Counted from the first letter of the stretch, positions 43,151 through 54,492 are shown. The stretch: 64,000 nt of DNA from Piezodorus guildinii (GCA_023052935.1 CM041298.1:65311838-65375837), one strand, 5' to 3'. Made by a program: numbers and translations. The notes: generated by a model from the letters alone, not told the origin.

Positions 43151-43890
43151 TTTTTTTTTAAATAATCAAACATCTCTCATTTTTCGTAGCAATTAATATC
43201 GTATTAATATAAAAACCGCTGCAGATTATTAAATAATGGTTTATTACAATAGTAGTTACAAGCGTATATCTAAGTGAGATTTTAATTGTTTTCATTTGTC
43301 TTTCTTTTTTTTTTTGGTTAGCGCGCTCTACTGATTCTAAAACTCCATACATACTTTTCTCTATCGTAAAAAATAACTGAGTTATGAGCGTATTTATGTG
43401 TAAAATTTCAATTTTTTTTTCTTTTATTTTTTCCCTTTTTTATAATTGATCGCGTTTTTTTGGTTGAAAACCATAATAAATTTTTTTCTCCATCTTCAAA
43501 AAAAATGTGGTTACAAGCGTATATATAAGTGAGATTTCAATTGTTTTCATTTTTCTTTTCTTTTGATTAGCGCTCTCTTCTTATTCTAAAACTATACTTT
43601 TCTCTATCGTAAAAAATAACTGAGTTATGAAAAAATTGTCTTTTCTTTTTCTTTCTTTTATATAATTATTCGCTGTTTTTGGTTTAATTTTTTTTTTCTA
43701 TCTTTAAAAAAAAACGGAGTTATTGAATTAAATCACGTTTAATCGGCCGCCATTTCAAAACTAACCAGTTGATATCAGCTAGGTGTTAGGATCATCGTTG
43801 CATGGACTAGTATTTTTGTGGCGAATTTAAAAAAAAAATTGGTCCAGCAGTTTCGGAAACAGTTTGAAAATGATAAACCAAAATAATATA
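43151..43890 (-). repeat. Repeat family D, copy 3, with internal ~100-bp modules
   Basis: Contains GGCCGCCATTTCAAAACTAA, TAGGATCATCGTTG and TTGGTCCAGCAGTTTCGG, the reverse of D copy 1. To the left, a module with CTCTATCGTAAAAAATAACTG followed by AGTTATGA and an AT-rich spacer recurs about four times imperfectly. No ORF. Confidence 0.75.
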
Positions 43891-43914
43891 ATTAAAGAAT
43901 CAAATAAAGGATAT

Positions 43915-44195
43915 CATTGATCCAAGTTGAATTTTTTCACTTAGGAAATAACTGTATAATATACCGTTGGAAATCAAAAGATTTTTGATAGAATACTATC
44001 CACTGTATAAAATCGTTAATGGAGCATGGCCAAAAGTGCGTAAGCTTGAGTCATTGTTGTACATAATAGTATCTATTGTAATATTACATAATAGAAGGTA
44101 AATGTTTCCATAGAAACAGATTAAAGTCCGTTTAATTAATTTCAAACAGGTGGAGGTAACTGTAAGATGTGTGATACGCTTACTAGAATTTTCTC
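43915..44195 (-). mobile_element. Family H variant, left half
   Basis: Same subfamily as 40973-41215: TATAATATACCGTTGG, CACTGTATAAAATCGTTAAT, GGTGGAGGTAACTG and GATACGCTTACTAGA. Ends before the GA/GT microsatellite. Confidence 0.72.
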
Positions 44196-44215
44196 GTTTT
44201 TTAATATCGATATAC

Positions 44216-44285
44216 AGAAGGAGAGAGAAAAGGAGAGAAGAGAGAGAGAGAGAGAGGGACAGATAGAGGGGAGGGGGAAGAGTAT

Positions 44286-44323
<38 letters not shown>

Positions 44324-44352
44324 CAGAGAGAGGGTGTGAGTGTGAGAGATGG
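44216..44352. repeat. (GA)n and (GT)n microsatellite
   Basis: GAGAGAAAAGG and AGAGAGAGAGAG repeats, then about 15 GT units at 44284-44312, then more GA. No coding meaning. Confidence 0.95.
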
Positions 44353-44409
44353 GGGACGAGAGAGGGGAGTGTTGCGGTCCGTCATCATTGCTCTTTGAGC
44401 CAGTTTTTG

Positions 44410-44943
44410 CCTCCGTATTTTGCATTCCGCATTTTTTACCTTATTAATTTGTGACTAGTTAAAATAGAGGAGGCTCCTTTAATAACTAAATTAGAAGCAT
44501 TATAGTTGACCTCTTTAGCCAGTGAGTCCCTAAAATTGGCCTCCCTTCCCCAGCCTGATTTTTAAAATATCATCTTGATTATAGGTTTGACAAATTTATG
44601 TTGTTGAAGCTTCGTTCATCGTAGAACATCTCCTCTCAGGTGTATAATTATTGAAAACGGTAAATAAACGGGCATCTCAGCATACTTCTTTCAGTTATGC
44701 TTCTAAGCATGCACCGTCAACTATATAACTTTGGGAACGATTTCGAATTAAAAATTTTTATTTTGCAATATATAGACTGCTATAAATACCATGCTTTAAG
44801 TGATTTACACTTAGAATATTTTATATTTCTCTTTATTGAGGTATTCGCATAGCTTTCGTCGTCATTAGCGCCATATGCATCAGTTATACGTGTCGAATAG
44901 ACCTCGCTCACCAATCATAGTAATTTATAATAATAACCTTTTT
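44410..44943. other. Unique sequence, no gene seen
   Basis: AT-rich with no ORF or repeat match. Confidence 0.45.
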
Positions 44944-45158
44944 ACTTTCACTTACTATATATAGTAAGGGAAAGTATTGCGATCGTGTAAATTTTCGAAT
45001 TCCAGTTTTCAACGGAAATACACGTTTTAGTGTTCCCTTAGTCCAAATAACCAAGTCCCACAAAAAGGTCTGTGTGTATGTGTGTCCGTGTGTGGTAACT
45101 CCCCGGCGGAAACGAAAAGTCCTTTTGAAATTGAAATTTCAAATTTAAGACAAATATG

Positions 45159-45240
45159 GCCAAGAGACCTCCTAACATAAATTATACATTGGAGTACTAC
45201 CAATGGGTAGTTTCTTCACAGGAGTACCATGTGTTCTAAT
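45159..45240 (+). mobile_element. LINE-A 3'-UTR scrap
   Basis: GGCCAAGAGACCTCCTAA followed by GGAGTACTACCAATGGG and AGTTTCTTCACAGG resembles the LINE-A last codons and 3' UTR. It may be a very short insertion or repair filler. Confidence 0.65.
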
Positions 45241-45272
45241 CATATATATCGATGTAAAATTTGATGGGATTT

Positions 45273-45560
45273 GTTTGTTTATTCGTTTAACGTCACTTTT
45301 ATGCTACTATGGCTAATCGGACGATGCTATAGTGGGAGTCCTAAATTTTGCCTATCCAGGTTTTATTAGGATAGGGATCTTTAACGAGTACCTGACATCG
45401 CACAGGCTCGGGAACACCTTTTAACGTCCCCTCTGAAGGACGGCATAACTAAGGATATTTTACTCCCATTAAAAAATCCTAGGGCCACCCGCAGGTTTGA
45501 ACACGCAACATTTGGCATAGAAAGCTGTTATGCTAGCAACTACGCTATGGGTGACCCCGG
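45273..45560 (-). mobile_element. SINE-1, complete, 10-bp target duplication
   Basis: GATGGGATTT at 45263-45272 recurs at 45561-45570. On the minus strand the head has A box TAGTTGCTAGCATAAC and a B box read as GTTCAAACC. The tail reads ACGTTAAACGAATAAACAAA. 288 bp, near-identical to the 37.3-kb copy. Confidence 0.94.
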
Positions 45561-46084
45561 GATGGGATTTAATATGATATAAGTTTCATTCTGATTGAAA
45601 TAGTTTGACAGGGCTTAAATGGAGTATTTTTGTATTTTCTTCCTCTAAAGTACCTTTGATTTTGTAGATTCTATAAAAATAACTACATTATCTTATTAAC
45701 ACTGATGAAAAACAGGTAAATATATAAATTGAATAAATTCGATACCCAACTAAAGGAGAAAACAGACAAAATATTTTTGTATGCAATTTTTGTGTTTTCG
45801 AACACAAGGATAGGAATATAGAAGTATAATATACCGTTGCATAGCTAAAGATTCTAGACAAAATATTATCTTATACGTGGAATTTTAAAGGGGAATGGAG
45901 AGTTATGGAAAACCTAAAAACTAACTGATTGTAGATAATATTATAATAGATTATTTAATAAAACATATGTTTCTGTTGAAATTCACAGTAATAAATTCTT
46001 TAACAATTTATTTGTATCTTTAAATATATTTAAATTAATTTTAACAACGGAGGTGAGTGAAAGTCGTGCGTTGCGCTCACCAGA

Positions 46085-46685
46085 ATTTTTACTTATGTTA
46101 TATTTTACTTAATTGAAACCTATTTGTCTTAAGAAGACTTAGCAGTTGAAGTAAAGTTTACAATTTATTTCTTGAACTAATTTTTTTTTTTTTTTTTATA
46201 GTTCTGCAAATACCCAATTTGTTGTACTTCAAAAACCTATTATTTTTATATTTATTATTTTCTTTGAAAAAACAGCATTAATTTCTAGGGCTAGTGATAT
46301 AATTATGTTATAAGTTCCTTCAACATCCTCAATATTTGCAATAGTATAAATAAATTAATAAATGTTCCAGTACACTATTAGCAAAAATGAATACGCACAA
46401 AATTATTTGAATTTCCCTATTTTAAAAAATTTATATTTGATGTTCAAATACAATTACATGAGTCATATAAAATTACAAATAAAAAAAAATGAAAATTAAT
46501 CCTCTGTAGGGATGAATTAATTATTTCGTCTAAGGTAAAAAGGCCGTTATTTGTGTATAATACAAATGAACATTGGTCCCCGAGACCACAATATTTCGTT
46601 GGGTCGACTGATTAATGTGTTATTTCAGAATCGAAGAATTCAGTTGTCGTCTACCTAACCGCAGTATTGAGGTTGTGTTAAAAAA
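46085..46685. other. Unique AT-rich sequence, no gene seen
   Basis: T-runs and AT-rich spacer. No ORF of note. Confidence 0.45.
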
Positions 46686-47605
46686 TCTGGTTCGGGCTAC
46701 ACACGACTTTCACTTACCTCCATTTTTAAATTTTTAAAATCAATGAAAGAATTTTCAAAAACAGCTAGAGATAAAAATAGTAAGTGAAAGTAATACGTGA
46801 AACTATTAAAGATTTAATTAAATTTAATTTATATAGAAACGTGTGTTTTATTAAAAACTCTATTATATTATTATCTAAAATAATATAATCGTTATTTTTA
46901 TGTTCATTTCATCACTCTCTATTAACTTTTAAAATCTTGTGTATGAGATAATATTTTTTCTAAAATCTTTCTCTTTCCAACGGTATATCATACGTGTATA
47001 TTACTGCTCTTGTTCAAAAACGAAAAATTGCATTAAAAAAATATTTTGTCTGTTTTCTCCTTTTGTTGGGTATCGAATTTATTCAATTTATATATTTACC
47101 TGTTTTTTATCAGTGTTAACATGATAATATAGTTATTTTTATAGAATCTACAAATCAAAGGTACTTTAAGGGAAGAAAATTTAAAATAACGGCATTTAAG
47201 CCTGTCAAACCATTTTAATCAGAATGAAACCTACATGATATTAAAGCCTATTAAATTTTACATCTATATAGCGAGTTTAATCAAAATCGTCGGAACCGTT
47301 TTCGAGAAAATCGAAAAAAGGTGCAAAATGCATGGTATGAAGTGCCTCTTCTGGTAAGCTCATTTTGATGAAAAAGTTTTGTCACGTCTCGGGCGTATAG
47401 CAATTTTAAATATGAAATTTCAGTTTCACAGGACTTACCGTTTCCGCCCGGGAGTTACCACACACACACACACAGACCTTTTTGCGGAACTTGGTTATTT
47501 GGACTCAGGGGACCCTAAAACGTATATTTCCGTTGAAAACTGGATTCGAAAATTTTCACGATCGCGATACTTTCCCTTACTATAGTTACTATAGTAAGTG
47601 AAAGT
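46686..47605 (+). mobile_element. Family H, complete copy with an embedded solo right end
   Basis: The left terminus TCTGGTTCGGGC follows an A-run, and the right terminus GTAAGTGAAAGT is followed by A11. The CA tract is at 47459-47474. At 46781-46795 the sequence AGTAAGTGAAAGTA interrupts the left half; it equals the last bases of the family. Confidence 0.93.
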
Positions 47606-47930
47606 AAAAAAAAAAAGGAAGATAATAAATGTGTGTATGTGTGTGGTGTGTTTGTATGTGTGTTGGATATAGCAGATACTACACGCCCAAGACTCAGTTA
47701 TTTCTTAAAATAGAGAATCATGTAACGTTTTTCGAGAAATGTTAAATTAGAAGATTTAACAATCCACAACGTATCAGATATATAATTTCACTTTAATTCT
47801 GTTATTTTTAAAAGTAAAATTATAAGTATTCTGAAATCACTAATAAAACTAAAATATACGTTGTTTTTTTATTGGAATTTTTACTTTTATAATTGAAAGT
47901 AAAGAAAAGGAAATGATTAAAAAGTCCAGT
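47606..47930. other. Spacer with a GT/TG-rich stretch
   Basis: TG-rich at 47629-47665, then AT-rich. No gene. Confidence 0.45.
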
Positions 47931-48240
47931 AAAAAATCTTTTTGTTTATTATTTTCAATAATAATTCTTTATAATCGGCTGATACAAAAAAAAAAAAATA
48001 ATAATAATATCCAACCTCATAATTTGAGGTCTCATGTTTTCAAATATCGAGAAAGAAAAAAGCCGTCTATCCGCTGTACGAATTTAGAAATCAGTTAGTT
48101 ATTGCTGATAGGTAAAGGATTATAGTTCCTACAAAAGAAAAAAAACCTAATTGAAATCCTTTAAGAAATAGAGGAGATATAACCTTTTGAACCTAGCAAT
48201 CGTGATTGTATATTTTTATGTAATGGAAATTGAAAGTGTA
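47931..48240 (+). repeat. Repeat family D, copy 4 (partial)
   Basis: TTTCAATAATAATTC, CATAATTTGAGGTCTCATG and AAAGCCGTCTATCCGC correspond to D copy 1 with changes. Confidence 0.6.
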
Positions 48241-49161
48241 AGTGGTTCGTATCTTTTTGAGCTCTTGACACATTGATTGCTGTACATTTTTTTTTATAGA
48301 AAAATATGATGCTTATTTTTGAAAAATAAATAAGGAAGAGAGGAATTGAGCTTAGAGACTACACAAAACCTTCAAAGTCCTTTCGATACCAACCTTCACA
48401 ATTCAAAATCTTTAATGTTCAATATTACATCACAAATCTATGGCGGTCGTGAAAAACTGGATAACTCGAATTATATCAAAAATTAGTTAACTCCACGTAT
48501 CGCTCCCTCAGACATGTCGTGTTAAATTGGTTAAAGAAATTTCTTGGTTTAAGAAATTTCAGGTGGAAAGAAATCTGTATGTTAATTACTCTATTTTGGG
48601 TATTACGTAAAGTTTAAGTCGCTCACCTGTAAAATGAAAGATTTTGACTTGACCACTTATTCACGACCACCACAGAAAAAAAAAATTTGTATTAAGAGTT
48701 TCAGGTATCTTTCAACTACCTCTATCTTCTAAAGAAAACTGAGTTATGGCTTTCTATATAGAGGAGACATTTCAATTTATTTTTTTCTGTTTTATAATTA
48801 ATAGCAGTGTGCTGATTCTAAAACTCTATAGAATTGTTTCTCTACTTCGGAAATAACGGAGTTGCAAGCATATAAAGGCAAGATTTCAATGTTTTTCCTT
48901 TTATTATTTTTTTTTTTTTTTTTTTTTTAAGCGTCCTGGAGTCCTCATCTTAAATCTCAATACCATTTTTCTATACCTTAAAAAATAACCGAGTTATAGG
49001 CGTATTTATGGGTAAAATTTAATTTTTTTATAATTATTCGTTACTTAGTATTAAAAATAAAACTAATACATTTTTCTCTCTCTTCATAAATAACAGTTAT
49101 TAAATTGAATCATTTATAATAGGCCGCCATTTTAAAACTAATCGGCGAATATCAACGTCTA

Positions 49162-50062
49162 TTGGGTTGATGCGAAATTAATGCAGGTTTCCTCTATTGC
49201 AATATCTCAATTCCAATTGTGTAAACAAAGCTAATCCTAACATTGATCATTATTATACCAAAACCAACCTTATCTAATACCCTCTCTTTCACCATGAATT
49301 TGTTTAGTAAAATCGTTTTGTTCAGTGTGTTCAAAGGTCTTGAATCGAAAATGTCAAAGTGCGATTTTCGTCAAATTTATTTTTACGAATTTAAATTAGG
49401 GCGCAGCGCTGCGCAAACGGCTCGTAATATTAATGAAGTGTGGGGTCAGGGGGCTATTAATGAGTGCACGGTGCAGCGTTGGTTCCAGAAGTTTCGCAGA
49501 GGAGATTTCGATCTCGAAGACAAGGAAGGTCGGGGCCGTCATCTTGCTCTGGACAACGACCAGCTGAGGTCAAAAGTGGAAGAAGACCCAACCAAAACCA
49601 AACGAGAAATGGCGGCGGAACTCGGAACTCAAAAATTGCAACGTCTTTGTCCAGCATTGATGAATCGGAAGGGGCCGATCCTGCTCCACGATAACGCCAG
49701 ACCACACGTTGCACAACCAACGCTTCGACGACTGCACGAGTTGGGCTACGAAGTTCCGCCCAACATCCGCCTTATTCACCTGACCTCTCTCCTACAGACT
49801 TCCACTTTTTCAGGCATCTGGACAACTTTTTGAGGGAGAAAAATTTTCAAAACCAGGACGACATTGAAAATTCTTTTCGTGATTTCATTGAGTCCAGGGA
49901 TTCGGATTTTTTTTCTGGTGGAATAAGAAAGCTTGTTGAACGTTGGCAAAAGTGCATTGATTCAGATGGAAATTATTTTGATTAAATATATATGGTTAAA
50001 GTAAAGATATGGCGTATTTACAATACCTACTAAAAACCTGCATTAATTTTGCATCAACCCAA
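49162..50062 (+). mobile_element. Mariner, cecropia-like, internally deleted (901 bp)
   Basis: 29-bp terminal inverted repeats begin TTGGGTTGATGC, with one mismatch. TA duplications are at 49160-49161 and 50063-50064. The empty site can be read from the interrupted D repeat. About 380 bp of the expected 1.28 kb are missing. Confidence 0.96.
49243..49985 (+). pseudogene. Mariner transposase remnant, cecropia-like
   Basis: The probable true start is the Met at 49351 (MSKCDFRQIYFYEFKLGRSA). It has the N-terminal helix-turn-helix, CTVQRWFQKFRRGD, and EDPTKTKREMAAELGT. The sequence then jumps to KLQRLCPALMNRKGPILLHD, a deletion that removes the second DNA-binding part and the first catalytic Asp. 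HDNARPH (second Asp) is present. A one-base shift near 49760 moves the third Asp motif (SPDLSPTDFHFF) and C-terminus (ERWQKCIDSDGNYFD) to another frame. Known family: DD34D, related to the element behind human SETMAR. Confidence 0.92.
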
Positions 50063-50310
50063 TAGATATTAGGATCATCGTTGGATGCATTAGTACTTTT
50101 GAATTAAAAAAAAAATTGGTCCAGTAATTTTGGAGAAATTCACTGATGGCGAACGACAGACAAAAGGATTTTGTTTTTTAATTATTCTAAAGATTCTACG
50201 TATCTTAAAACGTAAGTCCTATTTTTAGAGGGGTTAATTTTTTATTTATTTTTATCTATTGGTCGATTACAAAGGTTCATTATTGTAAATAAAAATAATA
50301 ATGTATTACG

Positions 50311-50913
50311 TTACAAATAAAATTATCGATTAAGAGTTTCAACTAGCAATAATCACACCTTTGTAAACCTTCATTGGTAACGATATTGCCTCTGCGCAAG
50401 TTCTCCAAGATTGTTCCAAGACCATTTACTAAGGAAAATGGTGAGGAGCACAGCTTTGAAACTGTTAAAACTGCTCAGAAGAAAAAAAAAAAGCCATACA
50501 AACTACTCGACCTCCCAACAACACCAGATTTCATTTGACACATAAAATAGCAAACTCCATCTTCCAAACCCTGACATCCGCACCACCACTACGTAGATGG
50601 CAGGAAGTAGTTGAAACAACCAACGAATAATACCTCGCAAATATTTAAAATTAAGGTATTTAGTTGTAATTTACGTCTCCCAATTGCAGCCAAAATGTGT
50701 GGCCCAGCATTTCAACTATATTTCCAATAAAAAGAACCACAAAACATTGTAAATAACCAAACATCCTTAGCATGAAGCTGTGCTTCAGCAGAAGGAAGGA
50801 TAACCACGAAAATAATATATCTTATCTTATATATTTTATCATTTATTGTTTTAGGTGCTTTGAAAAATAAAAAAATATATATTTTTTTTATTAAGACCTG
50901 ATAATTTCGTTTG
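50311..50913. other. Unique sequence, no gene called
   Basis: Balanced composition at 50350-50650 and 50680-50800 with no clear ORF. It could be an old repeat 3' end. Confidence 0.4.
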
Positions 50914-50992
50914 TAGCAGATCTATTGGTCCGAAATAGAAATAAACTCGTTCTTAAAGAGATTATTTCCATTTCGGACCAATAGATCTGCTA
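50914..50992 (+). ncRNA. Candidate miRNA-like hairpin (31-bp stem, 17-nt loop)
   Basis: The left arm 50914-50944 and right arm 50962-50992 are reverse complements apart from one position. They begin TAGCAGATCTATTGGTCCGA and end TCGGACCAATAGATCTGCTA. The size fits a microRNA precursor or a short siRNA-type hairpin. The nearly perfect pairing could instead reflect a recent small fold-back duplication or a MITE remnant. Either strand could be transcribed; plus is given arbitrarily. Confidence 0.5.
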
Positions 50993-51229
50993 GTATCGTT
51001 ATGGAGTTGCTACAACTCCTAGGATAAAACTCATGCTAAAACTCATTCACTACTGAACACTGTCAAGCTCAATTTTATCTATAGACCATAATTACTTTTC
51101 CGTTTCTCATATACAGTTTGAATTCCTATAAATGCATATTATATATATATATATACTTTTTTTTTTTTTTTTTTTCGAACATCCTATTATTTCTTTTTTT
51201 AAATTAATATTGCTGAATTAAAAAAAATA
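50993..51229. other. Unique AT-rich sequence with TA and T runs
   Basis: A TA tract at 51139-51155 and a T-run at 51157-51175. No gene. Confidence 0.5.
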
Positions 51230-51570
51230 ATTATTGAGAATTAACTAACCTAAAAAAACCTGTAACCGTACAACCCATGAAGGGTCTTAGTTTCAGTACA
51301 TATTGAGATTCACACTGTTTCTAGGCCAACGGCCGTGCAATGAGACCTTGATCACGCTCAGCCGCCAGGTTTTTTCTCCTATTCGGGTACCCACTTTAAA
51401 AAGGCTGGGTGTGCCCCAGGAGGGTCTCCATACCCTAGGGTCGTCCCCTCCACCCCCTCCCGGATGAAATAACAGAATAAATGATATTCTGTTATATCCG
51501 GGATTCGAACCCAGGATCCGGAGAACAGTAGCCAGCGCTCTATCCACTAGACCACGCCGCTCCATCAATG
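51230..51570 (-). mobile_element. SINE-3 (tRNA-derived), complete head
   Basis: The minus-strand head starts GGAGCGGCGTGGTCTAGTGG (A box TGGTCTAGTGG) with B box GGTTCGAATCCC at about 51513-51502. The body is GC-rich with GGGTGGAGGGGAC-like and CTGGGGCACACCCAGCC-like blocks. The short AATAATTA motif on both sides may be the target duplication. It is inserted into an old LINE-A remnant. Confidence 0.88.
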
Positions 51571-51584
51571 AAAATAATTACATT

Positions 51585-51760
51585 ATTGTATTATACAATG
51601 TCATAATAACCGCACATATAGAGACACCATCTATCCAGCATTCCAATAACGATTTTAAATAAGAAGATTTGGGAGCCATCTTCTTTTCAGAAGACTCATT
51701 GCCACTAAGTCAGTGGAATATCGGAAATACAAGAATTAAAACTAGTGTGAATGGATGAAT
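51585..51760 (-). mobile_element. LINE-A copy, old 3'-end remnant
   Basis: GGGAGCCATCTTCTTTTCAG, AGACTCATTGCC and ATTAAAACTAGTG correspond to the LINE-A C-terminus in reverse with many changes. Confidence 0.65.
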
Positions 51761-52389
51761 CATTATTAAAAAATCAAAACTATTACTATTCTGAAAAATC
51801 GTTGAGTAAATAAATAAATGAATACAACATTAAAGTTAATAATTAAATATTTTTTACATTAATTTAAGTTTAGTAACATAAAAAATCCTTAATTAAAATA
51901 CGTAAAAAATAAATAAAATTAGCTGATAGTTTTAAGGTAATATTGCATTTGTCCATAACCATCCTTTAGTGTTTTTTTATTTGTTTTTCATAACGCAGAA
52001 ACGGTTTCGCGATGGTTAGATGAACATGCTTCAATCATATCTCTTCCGAATTACTACTTTAAAAAAAAAAGTAAATAATATATGTATTTTCTGCTTTCGA
52101 TTAATATTTATGAAGTTTGTTTTGTTTTTTTATGTAAAAAAATTATACAGGAAAGAATGTATTGGAGCTTCAAAAAATGTATTTACCATATATATAGATT
52201 TAATTTATTTATTTAAACAAATCTACCAATAAGGGGTCATAGATTTAATTATAACGTGCAGTTAATTTATGAGATTCTTAATTCAGCCACATCGTAGTAT
52301 TTCGGATGTCTGTTTAGAAAGTTCCATGATAGATTGAAGTGTAGTCGTTTCAACAGTAATAATAAAACCTATTTTACTCGAAATACAAA

Positions 52390-52505
52390 TTAAATAAATA
52401 AGTACTCTATAATAAAAAAAAAAAGTACTCTATAATTAAAAAAATAAATAAATAAGTACTCTATAACTAAAAAATTAAATAAATAAGTACTCTATAATAA
52501 TAATT
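52390..52505. repeat. AT-rich minisatellite, ~4 copies
   Basis: AAGTACTCTATAA followed by an A/T spacer recurs four times with a variable period of about 25-40 bases. Confidence 0.9.
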
Positions 52506-53736
52506 GATTAGTGAATTAAAAACAAATAAATCTGAACGCCGTACGCTTCAAATATTTGATAGAAATATTTCAAACAAATAAAATCTATCTATATATTTGT
52601 ATTTTTAACTAATCTATCTATATATTTGTAATTTTGACAGTTAAAAATTAATAAAATATATTTTTAGCAAAGGATGTTTAGTTTATCTAATGAAGGCCAT
52701 TAATGCATTTGTAAACTGACTACTATTATTTAAAAAAATCAAATTTATGAGGTTATTACTTACAATTAAAGTAACTATAACCTTCTACACTTCTTTATAT
52801 TTTTCGTAAAAAGTCAAAAATTGAAACAAATAAAACGTAATTAACAATAGTTCGTAACTTTGACAGTTGAAGAGTATTTAAAAATATTTTTAGCAAAGGA
52901 TTTTTATGGTATATTTATTGTCTAATAAAGGACATTAATATATTGGTATAGTGACACTAATATATCATTAGTAACTTATTAAAAAGATATTACTTAATTT
53001 TTTAAATTAGAATGAAAATTTTAAATTGTAACAAAATTTGTTCGTAATTATTTTTAGAAAACATTACTTAAGCGAACATGACTAAAATGTAACTATATAA
53101 AGAATTGTTTCAGTACTACCAACATAACAGTACACATCACTGTATCTCTGAGGGATATAATCTGGCTTTATTGATACTAAAAACAGTGTAATTTTAATTT
53201 AGATTTCATAAAATTAATCTCAGATTCCGCAAATAAATAAATCTTATTTCTTAAATTCTTTTACTGCTTCAATCTCTTGTATCAGATGATGGTGGTACTT
53301 TTTATTATTATTTGTTTTTCGTTTTAATCTCTGTAAATGTAACAAATACGGTAAATTATTTAAAAAATATTTTATAATTCAATTTTTAAAACTCATGTCT
53401 GATAGAAGTCATATTATTTAATATTTTAAAAGTATGTCGCAAAAAATCTAGAGCTGTCTCTTAAACATATATAGACCATTGATCTCTTTTTTTTTAGTTG
53501 TGAACTTTTCAATATTATTTTCTGTTTTTTAATTCTTATATTCTTGAGTGTGTGATCAGTTATAAATTACGGGAAATTATAATTTTAATTGGATGTTGTA
53601 CATTATCGTTTTGTTTTAAAAAAATACACGACAACAGTTCATACGAAAAATGTTATAGCAATTTAGAATACATTATTTTATATTTCTTTTAATTATATTT
53701 TATTATGATGCTATGTAGGTGCAATATCAATGTTTA

Positions 53737-53963
53737 GGCAAAAGGGCTTAAGTCTACGAATGTGGCGTTTACAGGACGATTTTCAAAGTTTCCACAAATC
53801 ATATTAAATCATGTCTAAGTATTTCTTTATAGAAGAATCACTATATTATCTCATAAGGAGCTATTCTTTATATTAAAATAAAATATTTAAAAAAATATTA
53901 TTAATCTATTTAAAAATATTGTAACCTCATTCTCATAAAAATTATTATTTAAGCCCTTTTGCC
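53737..53963. mobile_element. Candidate MITE with 15-bp terminal inverted repeats
   Basis: GGCAAAAGGGCTTAA at 53737-53751 is perfectly complemented by TTAAGCCCTTTTGCC at 53949-53963. The 227-bp span has no ORF. TTA lies outside both ends (after one extra C on the right), so the target duplication is unclear. Confidence 0.4.
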
Positions 53964-54266
53964 CTTACATCAGTGATTTATTTTTTATGAAATTTAAGTT
54001 TTTTACGTATATTCCACTGACAAAATCGATAATATCTAAACTAATTTTTGTCACACCCTTTAGGTTCAACAATAAATAATAAAATTCAACAGTAATGACA
54101 ATATTTAAAAAAAATAAAATAAAAATTAGGTCCTATAAACTCACAGATTTTATTTATAATTTAATTTTTTTAATTATTGGTTTCCTCTTGAAAATTCACT
54201 TTATAGATCCCTAAATTATGAATTATATAATTTATTATAATATATTGTTTATTATATAATTACGTT

Positions 54267-54430
54267 ATGAGTATCTACTCACAGTGGCAGAGTAAGAGAG
54301 GCGAACTTCGCTGGAGCCGATACCAGACTGATTGTGGACTAGCTCCCACCAAGCTGCCCCCACCACTGCATCTGATCTCCGGCCAGCTTTGGACTTCGCT
54401 TGACCCTTTGAACTTAATATATTGTAAAAT
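54267..54430. other. GC-rich island, possible exon
   Basis: About 150 bases rich in G and C in a very AT-rich setting, single-copy here. Plus strand: ATG at 54267 and 50 codons (MSIYSQWQSKRGELRWSRYQ...). Minus strand: an open frame with VVGAAWWELVHNQSG and a GTGAGT donor-like site after GCCACT near 54283. Neither is recognised as a known protein. Confidence 0.4.
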
Positions 54431-54492
54431 ATTAATTATATCATCTAAAATATAAATTGAAGTAATGATATTTTTACTTTCACTTACCTATA

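Larger units (their letters stand above)
44944..46084 (-). mobile_element. Family H, complete copy carrying SINE-1
   Basis: The right end ACTTTCACTTAC starts with the perfect palindrome, and the left end reads GTGCGTTGCGCTCACCAGA. A SINE-1 (45273-45560) is inserted with a target duplication, and a short LINE-A 3' piece replaces part of the middle at about 45159-45240. The GT tract is short (near 45070). Confidence 0.9.
48690..50310 (-). repeat. Repeat family D, copy 5, split by a mariner
   Basis: The left part to 49159 has the CTC...AAATAACGGAG modules and AGGCCGCCATTTTAAAAC. The right part from 50065 has ATTAGGATCATCGTTGGATG, TTGGTCCAGTAATTTTGG and GGTCGATTACAAAGGTTC. Excising 49162-50062 plus one TA restores the order seen in D copies 1 and 3. 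Confidence 0.85.
51761..54266. other. Very AT-rich unique sequence, no gene seen
   Basis: The longest stretch without a recognised element. It holds a minisatellite (52390-52505), a duplicated ~110-bp block (52625-52735 and 52853-52960, sharing TTTTAGCAAAGGAT) and a candidate MITE (53737-53963). No ORF above 70 codons with coding character. Confidence 0.6.

Noticed and set aside
43996..44454. Three overlapping ORFs on both strands
   Set aside because: GA/GT microsatellite read in several frames.
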